Positions 1 through 5,323 of a stretch of 6,724 bases of DNA are shown one piece after another (within the stretch, counting starts at the first letter, position 1; the number at the start of each line of letters is the position of its first letter). Origin of the DNA: JBBDWZ01 sp050732575 (lineage in GTDB: Bacteria; Gemmatimonadota; Gemmatimonadetes; Longimicrobiales; RSA9). Made by a program: the position numbers and the translations under genes. The notes below the pieces were generated by a model that was not told the DNA's origin, did not search any database, and saw only the letters and a program-made list of their open reading frames with translations. Location: contig JBOHRF010000285.1 in the NCBI GenBank assembly GCA_050732575.1, positions 1 through 6,724 on the forward strand, in the 5' to 3' direction.

Positions 1-752
1 GGACCATAGAGCGAAGCCAGTCGTTCGCGCGTGTTGCGCAGGCCGGTGCCCGAGCCGGGCCGCGTCTGGCCAGCGCCGATGCCGGGTCCGTCATCGCGCA
101 CGGTCAAGCGCAGCAGCGCGCCTTCAACGGCTGCGCTGACTTGCAGTGCACCAGCGGTAGAAACGGCGGAGATACCGTGCCGCACCGCGTTTTCTACCAG
201 CGGTTGCAGGATGAGCGGAGGCACCAGGCAATCCAATGTTTGCGGCTCTGCGTGTACGGTAGTGCGCAACCGGTCGCGGAATCGTGCTTCCTCAATGGCC
301 AGGTATTCGCGCACCAGCTCGAGCTCTTCGGACAGCGGCACTTCCATCTGTGACGTCGAGCTCTGCACTTTGTGAAACAGGCTGCCCAGATGATCCAGCA
401 CGGCATCGGCATCATCACTGCGGCCCGACCGCCACAGCTGACCGATGGTGTGCAGCGTGTTGAACAAGAAATGGGGCCGGATCTGCGCATTTAGCGCTTG
501 CAGCCGGGCCCGCGCCAGCTGGCCTTCCAACCGCGCCAGGTGCAGCTCGCGCGCCTGCGTCTGCCGGTAATACAACGCTCCCTGGGTGATAGTCAGGATG
601 GCTGCGTAGATCATCAGCGCAATGTGAAAGCGGAGCGCAGCCCAGAGTGCGCCCTGCTGCACCAGCGATCCTACCCCACCGAACTGACCGGAGGTGATCC
701 AGTAGCCCAGCACGACCAGGACATTGGCGGCAAAGGCCAGCAGTGGCGCCGG
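1..752 (-). CDS. LytS/AlgZ-type sensor histidine kinase, C-terminal part (partial; separated from its N-terminus by a frameshift)
   Basis: This frame encodes the rest of the membrane domain and the catalytic core of a sensor histidine kinase of the His_kinase (PF06580) plus HATPase_c type. Such kinases phosphorylate a LytTR-type response regulator. Reading from 752 downwards there are two hydrophobic segments (about PLLAFAANVLVVLGYW and HIALMIYAAILTI). A linker then leads to the phospho-acceptor motif NAQIRPHFLFNTLHTI, with His at 471-473. The N-box VENAVRHG lies near 175-200, the G1 motif DDGPGI near 77-92 and the G2 motif GTGLRNTRERL near 20-55. All key catalytic residues are present. No stop occurs before the left edge, where family comparison suggests a few tens of residues remain. 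No good start lies in this frame at 752, and the true N-terminus is in another frame (671-1036). A GTG at 711-713 is the first obvious in-frame alternative start, but it would lose the first two membrane segments. The partner regulator would be expected just beyond position 1 (inference). Confidence 0.9.
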
Positions 753-1036
753 CCTGCGTGGAGCAGCGCGTGCCGCGGCCAGGTCGTGCGAGCCAATGGA
801 TAGCGAATGGTGAGAGCGATCACGGCCAGCGTCACGGGAATCCAGGGCAGACTCTGGACGAGCGCGGTATTCAATGCCCGTGCGAGCGGTATGGGATCGG
901 TACCGCGCACCGTGGAGCCCAGCGCCGTTTGTGCGCCCCAGACCAGGCCGACCAACAGCCAGGTCAAGCATACGCCCAACACCACTGTGGTTTTGACCGG
1001 CAGGGATCGGCCTACCGGGCGTTCGGTTGCTGCCAT
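671..1036 (-). CDS. N-terminal membrane part of the same sensor histidine kinase, truncated by a frameshift
   Basis: The frame starts at ATG 1034-1036 and overlaps the upstream DUF5916 stop by one base (TGATG). It has a short polar N-terminus, then hydrophobic segments at about residues 16-40 and 57-77, and a basic turn (RYPLARTTWPRH) typical of the membrane domain of LytS-like kinases. The sensible protein ends near residue 95 (position 752). Beyond this the frame turns into Cys/Trp/Arg-rich sequence and stops at 671. The -1 frame picks up a clean third hydrophobic segment (PAPLLAFAANV) and then the full kinase core. I read this as one kinase gene spanning 1-1036 with one base missing near 745-757, either a real mutation or a sequencing or assembly error. 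The ribosome-binding sequence before this ATG is weak (GGA at 1042-1044), so translation probably depends on coupling to the upstream gene. Confidence 0.75.
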   Translation of the reverse strand: MAATERPVGRSLPVKTTVVLGVCLTWLLVGLVWGAQTALGSTVRGTDPIPLARALNTALVQSLPWIPVTLAVIALTIRYPLARTTWPRHALLHAGRRHCWPLPPMSWSCWATGSPPVSSVG

Positions 1037-3234
1037 CAGAGTCCGAAAGTGTGGGTGTATTTCAGGATCAGCGCGCGGGCCAGCGAGCGCGGCGATGTTT
1101 CGCCCGTCAGCTCGCGCGTGCGCTCCGTGTCCAGACCTTCATTGTAGACCAGCCAGAGGTCGGTCCCTTCAGCAAAAGCGTAACGCAATCGCACGTTGAA
1201 GTCGAGCCGGTCCGCGGTCGAGTTGTACTGCACAAAGGCATTGCCGGAAGTGCGCGCATTGAGGGCGGAACGCACGCGCAGTCGGGCAACGTGGATGTTG
1301 ACGGCCTGATTCCGATCCGGGAAACGCAGAATGCTGGCCTGGTAATCGGCGCCCAGCTCCAGGTGGCGCGACAGATTCCAGGTGGGCGTCATGATCACCT
1401 GCGCGCGCCGCCCGTCGAAATAGGTGCCCGCCCGAAAATCGATCGTGGTCCGCAAACGCGCGCCGGCCGGCATGCTGAAGTACAGCTGCAGGTCGGCAAA
1501 GCTGTAACTGCGCGCAGGGATGTCGACGCGCCCACCAATCGAGAATGGTGCAAGAACGTTTTCGTGAAACAGCTTGGGTTCGATCCAGCCACCACCACCG
1601 GCTTTGGTTTCCCACTGCAGCCAGATGGCGTACATACCCGATTCGAGTGCGCCATCGGTGTTGCGGAACGTGGAAAAGGCCAGCATGCCCGGCCACACGC
1701 GCCGTAAGCGCGGACTCTCATCGGTGAAGAAATAATATTCGGATAGAATGTTGGCGGTGGTGAAATTGCGACGCGGCAGAAAGCCCAGTTCGGGCCGGTA
1801 GTTCTCACCCGAGCGCGTGAAGTTGAAGTTGTACATGAGGCCACGTCCGGTGCGGCGCTCCCAGCGCGCATCGAACTGACTGCCCTGTACCAGACCCAGG
1901 CTGTCGCGGTCGATTTGATCGAACGAGTGCGCCCACTTGAGACCGATGTAGTCATCACCTTTGACGCGAAACAGACCGTCTGCTGCCAGCGCGTGGTTGC
2001 GTTGTTCGCCACCGAAATACGATGTCAACATCACACCGGCCGTAGACCACGCGTTGAGCACGGGCCGGCGCAGGCGCAACACGCCAAAGTTCTCCGATGG
2101 TGTGGAGCCCTGCCGCTCGGTTTGCATCTCGAGCAACCCTACATCCCAGTTGCCCATGCGACCGACTAAACGCGCTCCGCCCAGGACCGGCACGGGCGTG
2201 AACTCGGGCGTCAGCCCAATGCGCCGCGAATGGAAGAGTCGCGAATTGCCGCCGCCCGTGAAGTCGAAGATGCCGCTGCCCTCCTGGAAGAACCGGCGTC
2301 GCTCCGGATAAAAAAGCGGAAAGCGATCCAGGTTGACCTGCTGATCGTCCGCCTCGACTTGCGCAAAGTCGGTATTGGCCGTGAGGTCGAGGGTCAGATT
2401 GCCGGAGAGCGGGTAGCGGATGTCCAGGCCGACTTCGCGCGAGGACTGACTCTCCGTGCGAAAACCGGTCGGCTCGAGCGCCACGGCGTTGCGGGCCATG
2501 CCCGTGAGACCATAGGGCGTAACATAGACCGGCCTGCGCGTGCGCACGTCCTGCAGCACCACGTCCTGGGCAAGCGAAGGCCGCCGGAAATCGAAGCGCG
2601 GATCGATGGCGGGAAATGTGACGCGCTCACCGTTGCGCGAAATCAGCCGGGTCACGGTCAGACCCATCACAGCCCGGCCCTGCGCATCGACGCGGAAGCC
2701 AATGCTCGAAAACGGGATTCTCACTTCGGAAAACCAGCCCTCGGCTGTCACCGTGCTGCGCGCGTTCCAGAACGTGTCCCAGCTTCCGTTCGTGGTCAGA
2801 CCATCATCGGAGACGAGCAGATCGAAGCGAATACCGCCCGGTGTCGTGCCGAACCATTTGCCGTTCTGGTTGTCGTTGAACGCGTCGATGTAGACGGCAA
2901 ACGCATCATCACCGTTCCAACGATCGCGGTACAGCGAATTGATGCGAATGCCGGAGGGCTCGCTATCGTAGAACCAGCCGGCCGCGTAGAAGTACTCATC
3001 ATCGTACGCAACGCGTATCTCCGTGCGTTGAGTCGGCGATCCGCGAAACACGGGCGCATACGTGGTGAGCGGCAGCGGCGCGATCTGCTGCCAGGCCGAT
3101 TCGTTGGGCACGCCATCGAGTGTGATGGGTGCGGACAGGCGCGGCAGCGTCAGCGGCTCCTGTGCTGAAAGCGGAACGGCCAGCAACTGACAGACGCAGC
3201 AGAACAGTAGACTCCGGTCGATCCGAAACAACAT
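1036..3234 (-). CDS. DUF5916 family secreted protein: CBM9-like domain plus predicted outer-membrane beta-barrel
   Basis: The product is 732 aa, a usual length for DUF5916 proteins. Residues 1-24 form a signal peptide (MLFRIDRSLLFCC, hydrophobic core, cleavage likely at LSA/QE). Residues 33 to about 235 resemble the type 9 carbohydrate-binding (DOMON-like) domain, starting with APITLDGVPNESAW and continuing through VAYDDEYFYAA and GDDAFAVYIDAF. From about 240 the barrel region follows, with the family signature TDFAQVEADDQQVNLDRF at 288-305 and then LFYPERRRFFQEG. Many alternating aromatic/polar strands run to the C-terminus, which ends KYTHTFGL. The frame is open 104 codons further upstream, but I chose ATG 3232-3234 because only this start yields a signal peptide. 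GAGG lies 4 bases before it at 3239-3242. The molecular function of the family is not established; an outer-membrane role in glycan binding or uptake is inference. The stop overlaps the kinase start, so the two genes are probably one operon. Confidence 0.9.
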   Translation of the reverse strand: MLFRIDRSLLFCCVCQLLAVPLSAQEPLTLPRLSAPITLDGVPNESAWQQIAPLPLTTYAPVFRGSPTQRTEIRVAYDDEYFYAAGWFYDSEPSGIRINSLYRDRWNGDDAFAVYIDAFNDNQNGKWFGTTPGGIRFDLLVSDDGLTTNGSWDTFWNARSTVTAEGWFSEVRIPFSSIGFRVDAQGRAVMGLTVTRLISRNGERVTFPAIDPRFDFRRPSLAQDVVLQDVRTRRPVYVTPYGLTGMARNAVALEPTGFRTESQSSREVGLDIRYPLSGNLTLDLTANTDFAQVEADDQQVNLDRFPLFYPERRRFFQEGSGIFDFTGGGNSRLFHSRRIGLTPEFTPVPVLGGARLVGRMGNWDVGLLEMQTERQGSTPSENFGVLRLRRPVLNAWSTAGVMLTSYFGGEQRNHALAADGLFRVKGDDYIGLKWAHSFDQIDRDSLGLVQGSQFDARWERRTGRGLMYNFNFTRSGENYRPELGFLPRRNFTTANILSEYYFFTDESPRLRRVWPGMLAFSTFRNTDGALESGMYAIWLQWETKAGGGGWIEPKLFHENVLAPFSIGGRVDIPARSYSFADLQLYFSMPAGARLRTTIDFRAGTYFDGRRAQVIMTPTWNLSRHLELGADYQASILRFPDRNQAVNIHVARLRVRSALNARTSGNAFVQYNSTADRLDFNVRLRYAFAEGTDLWLVYNEGLDTERTRELTGETSPRSLARALILKYTHTFGL

Positions 3235-3308
3235 GCGGCCTCGCTTGGGCGGATTCTTCGGTTCACGAAGCAGGTGGTGGCAGGGAAGGGGAAGGAGGGA
3301 TCGATGAA

Positions 3309-3389
3309 ATGACGATCCTGGCGGTCGAATGGACGTGGGCGTGGAACGAACTCCGGCGTGCCGGGACGAACCGTGGCCAGGAAGCTTGA
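3309..3389 (+). CDS. Doubtful 26-codon reading frame, Trp-rich, with a strong ribosome-binding sequence
   Basis: A short frame starts at ATG 3309-3311 and stops at TGA 3387-3389. AAGGAGG at 3292-3298 lies 10 bases upstream, a workable spacing. The peptide begins MTILAVEWTWAWNELRR, with Trp at residues 8, 10 and 12. It has no signal peptide or known domain. The Trp cluster recalls attenuator leader peptides, but the downstream genes are not tryptophan genes and no terminator/antiterminator pair is evident. The AAGGAGG belongs to a purine-rich tract and may be coincidental. A second ATG at 3304 would give only Met-Lys-stop. Most likely this is chance. Confidence 0.15.
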   Translation: MTILAVEWTWAWNELRRAGTNRGQEA

Positions 3390-3532
3390 GCAATGGGGAT
3401 GGGGAGACAGGAACGGCGATAGGAGCCCTTCCGAGGTTTCCTTGGAACGCGACGGGCGATGACGAACGTGACCGAACCACGCGAATTGGAGTACCTATAG
3501 CAGTGACCCACGTTGTATTGCTGACCGGGCGT

Positions 3533-3541
3533 AAAGGAGGA
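3533..3541 (+). promoter_or_regulatory. Strong ribosome-binding site of the lipoprotein gene
   Basis: AAAGGAGGA is an almost perfect anti-16S match ending 3 bases before ATG 3545. It fixes the start of the lipoprotein gene against the longer open frame that begins at 3329, and suggests high translation. Confidence 0.8.
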
Positions 3542-3544
3542 GCC

Positions 3545-3928
3545 ATGACCAGGCGCTTCTCAGCACTACCGTCCCTGTTCGTTCTGCTGGTTTGTCAGCT
3601 CACGGCCTGTTCGAGCATCTTGGGACCACAGGACGTGCGCATTCGGGTCCGCAACGCCAGCATTGTAGACTTTGAATCCACGACTCTCGATTTCAGCAAC
3701 CAGACCGAGCGCTACGGCGCAGTGTCGGCGGGTGCAACGACCGACTATCGAGGGGTGGACAGAGCGTACTCGTACGCGTACGTGGAAGTGCTGGCGGGCG
3801 GGCAGCGCTACGTAATGCAGCCCATCGACTATGTAGGTGAAAAGCCGCTGAAGGGCGGTTCGTACACATACGAGTTGAACCTGAATCCGACCAACACGCA
3901 GCTGGTGCAGCGACTGGTGAAAGATTGA
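3545..3928 (+). CDS. Small predicted lipoprotein of unknown function
   Basis: The product is 127 aa. It has a short basic N-terminus (MTRRF), a hydrophobic stretch and a lipobox L19-T20-A21-C22, so it should be lipidated at Cys22 and anchored in a membrane, facing the periplasm or outside. The mature part of about 105 aa looks all-beta: VRIRVRNAS, then STTLDFSN, YGAVSAGATTDYRG, and YVMQPIDYVGEKPLKGGSY near the end. The pattern (a paired-strand N-terminus, a 'YGxVxAGxTxxY' turn, and 'QPIDYVGE') resembles a family of small uncharacterised lipoproteins that I recall from Bacteroidota. This is recollection and was not searched. The start is set by the strong ribosome-binding site and the lipobox; the open frame reaches back to 3329 but the extra residues are not signal-like. 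The serine hydrolase gene begins 2 bp after the stop, so the two are probably co-transcribed. Confidence 0.85.
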   Translation: MTRRFSALPSLFVLLVCQLTACSSILGPQDVRIRVRNASIVDFESTTLDFSNQTERYGAVSAGATTDYRGVDRAYSYAYVEVLAGGQRYVMQPIDYVGEKPLKGGSYTYELNLNPTNTQLVQRLVKD

Positions 3929-3930
3929 AC

Positions 3931-5118
3931 ATGCCGCATGCGATGCGCACCATGCAGGTCGTGCTGCCCAGCCTGTTGGTGATGGCGCCGGCGGCGGCCC
4001 AGGAGAGCCATCCGTGGCGCCGCGGCCGGCCGGAAGAGCATGGGCTGATCAGCGCGCCGCTGGCCGATGTGACGCGGCGCGTGCATGCGGGCGCGTTCGG
4101 CAACGTGGACCGCCTGGTCGTAGTGCGCAACGGCACGTTGGTGTGGAGCGAACGATTCGAGCGCGACTACGGCGCTGTGAGCCGCGCCCGGAAATCAGCG
4201 CTTGGCTGTGGTATTGACGCCTGCACGGACTCGACCGAGCTGCACGAATTCAACTACCTGCACCCCACCTGGCATCCGTATTACCGCGGCCGGCCTGTGC
4301 ACACGCTCCAATCCGTGACCAAGTCCGTGACCGCAACACTCATCGGCGTAGCACTGCTGCGGCGAGAGATACCGAACCTGAACGTGCCACTGCTTTCCTT
4401 CTTTGCTGACTACGATCTGTCGCGTGTGGACGCTCGCCTGCACAAGGCGACATTGGTCGATCTGCTGACCATGCGTACGGGCATTGAATGGCACGAACAG
4501 GATCGCCCGCTCAACGATACCAACACGACCATGCAACTGGAGAAAAGCCGCGACTGGATCCGCTTCACGTTGGCCCAGCCGATGGATGCGGACCCGGGAT
4601 CGAAATGGGTCTACAACAGTGGCGGCAGCCAGTTGATGTCCGAGGTCATCCGCAAAGCAACCGGCCAGCAGGTAGACCGCTACGCGCAGCAACATCTGTT
4701 CGGCCCACTCGGTATCAGCGACTTCCACTGGAAGAAAACGCCCACCGGCCATTCGGATACGGAAGGTGGACTGTACCTCGAGGCGGAAGACCTGGCGCGC
4801 ATCGGACAGTTGTATCTCGATGATGGCGTGTGGAAGGGCAGGCGCATCCTGCCCGCCGGCTGGGCCAAAGAGGCCACCGCACGTCACGTCGATCGCGTCA
4901 ATGCGGGTGGCGCCGGTTACGGCTACCAGTGGTGGCGCATGGATCGGCAGGGAACCGAAGTGTGGGCGGGCATCGGTTTCGGCGGCCAGTTCCTGTTGAT
5001 CTTGCCGCAACACCAAATTGTGGCCGTGGTGAATAGCTGGAACGTGTTCGGCGCGCCCGCAGCTCCCATCGTGGCGCCTTTGGTCGAGGCGCTCGTCGCC
5101 GCGGCATTACGCCCCTAA
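3931..5118 (+). CDS. Secreted serine hydrolase of the beta-lactamase (class C / penicillin-binding-protein-like) family
   Basis: The product is 395 aa, with a signal peptide ending near AAA/QE at residues 23-24, so it is exported. The fold is that of the Beta-lactamase (PF00144) family. The catalytic motif S128-V-T-K131 lies within HTLQSVTKSVTATLIG. The second motif is Y228-N-S in KWVYNSGGSQLMSEVI. The third motif position, KTG in true beta-lactamases, is GFGGQ at 349-353, as in many esterase or peptidase-like members such as 6-aminohexanoate-dimer hydrolase relatives. An antibiotic-resistance role is therefore not indicated. A segment at about 80-123 before the SxxK motif carries two cysteines (C93, C98) that could form a disulfide after export. 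ATG 3931 was chosen; GGTGAAAG at 3916-3923 is a reasonable ribosome-binding sequence. ATG 3943 or TTG 3925 are possible alternatives. The substrate is unknown. The gene lies 2 bp after the lipoprotein gene. Confidence 0.9.
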   Translation: MPHAMRTMQVVLPSLLVMAPAAAQESHPWRRGRPEEHGLISAPLADVTRRVHAGAFGNVDRLVVVRNGTLVWSERFERDYGAVSRARKSALGCGIDACTDSTELHEFNYLHPTWHPYYRGRPVHTLQSVTKSVTATLIGVALLRREIPNLNVPLLSFFADYDLSRVDARLHKATLVDLLTMRTGIEWHEQDRPLNDTNTTMQLEKSRDWIRFTLAQPMDADPGSKWVYNSGGSQLMSEVIRKATGQQVDRYAQQHLFGPLGISDFHWKKTPTGHSDTEGGLYLEAEDLARIGQLYLDDGVWKGRRILPAGWAKEATARHVDRVNAGGAGYGYQWWRMDRQGTEVWAGIGFGGQFLLILPQHQIVAVVNSWNVFGAPAAPIVAPLVEALVAAALRP

Positions 5119-5125
5119 CGGCAGA

Positions 5126-5265
5126 GGACGCGTGACGCGTGACGCGAACCTCGACCCGCACGGTCACGCCCGTCGATTGGTAGAAGGTAAGCGCGCTTCA
5201 GCGCCTGGCAGGCCTCACCTGGGCCAGGTGCCAGCCGCTTACCATCTGTCACGCGTCACGCGTCC
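5126..5265. repeat. 140-bp intergenic element with 18-bp perfect inverted-repeat ends
   Basis: The left end GGACGCGTGACGCGTGAC (5126-5143) is the exact reverse complement of the right end at 5248-5265. Each end is itself built from a tandem 7-base unit (GACGCGT on the left, GTCACGC-type on the right) and holds two ACGCGT palindromes. The element fills most of the gap between the serine hydrolase stop (5118) and the permease start (5324). No flanking target duplication is visible and there is no coding capacity. It could be a dispersed palindromic repeat, a small MITE-like element, or a bidirectional transcription barrier. No T-run follows, so it is not a standard intrinsic terminator. Confidence 0.75.
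5182..5247. repeat. Nested inverted repeats inside the 140-bp element
   Basis: AGAAGGTAAGCG (5182-5193) pairs with CGCTTACCATCT (5236-5247) with one mismatch, directly abutting the right outer arm. Inside it, AGCGCCTGGCA (5200-5210) pairs with TGCCAGCCGCT (5229-5239) with one mismatch. At the centre, CACCTGG (5216-5222) mirrors CCAGGTG (5224-5230) around a single base. The two longer inner stems share 5236-5239, so they compete, and the region could switch between two folds or form a cruciform. Confidence 0.65.
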
Positions 5266-5323
5266 CAACCGTGGGCCGAGCGCAACCATCTAACCGCCCA
5301 TCAACCCTATCGCACCGAGCAAC

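Larger units (their letters stand above)
3235..3544. promoter_or_regulatory. Divergent intergenic region between the DUF5916 operon and the lipoprotein-hydrolase pair
   Basis: About 310 bp separate two divergently oriented genes, so promoters for both directions should lie here. I could not assign a convincing -35/-10 pair: TATAGC at 3496-3501 and TTGTAT at 3513-3518 are possible plus-strand -10 boxes, but neither has a well-spaced -35 partner. Visible structure includes a small hairpin in the presumed DUF5916 leader (CTTCG 3256-3260 with CGAAG 3266-3270). A purine-rich tract lies at about 3271-3300. A 6-bp hairpin with one G-U pair and a TTT loop lies at 3431-3445. No T-run follows either hairpin, so neither looks like a classical terminator. 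Confidence 0.5.

Noticed and set aside
1027..1707. 226-codon plus-strand open frame opposite the DUF5916 C-terminus
   Set aside because: Antisense shadow of the barrel region, with no domain, signal or ribosome-binding support.
2230..3168. 312-codon plus-strand open frame opposite the DUF5916 gene
   Set aside because: It is antisense to a clear family match, has no recognisable domain, and its composition is that of a shadow frame in GC-rich DNA.
3329..3544. Upstream extension of the lipoprotein frame
   Set aside because: The strong ribosome-binding site and the lipobox both fix the start at 3545.
3235..3546. Upstream extension of the DUF5916 frame by 104 codons
   Set aside because: The extension is Pro/Arg/Ser-rich and would bury the signal peptide that starts at 3234.
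4195..5016. 273-codon minus-strand open frame opposite the serine hydrolase
   Set aside because: Antisense to a gene with intact catalytic motifs; no family features of its own.
3931..5118. Antibiotic-resistance beta-lactamase
   Set aside because: The KTG motif is absent (GFGGQ instead) and the features fit the broad esterase/peptidase-like members of the family.
5126..5265. Intrinsic terminator
   Set aside because: The arms are 104 bases apart and no T-run follows; it does not look like a standard terminator.
5126..5265. CRISPR array or att site
   Set aside because: The 7-base units are directly adjacent with no spacers, and there is no integrase gene or tRNA nearby.
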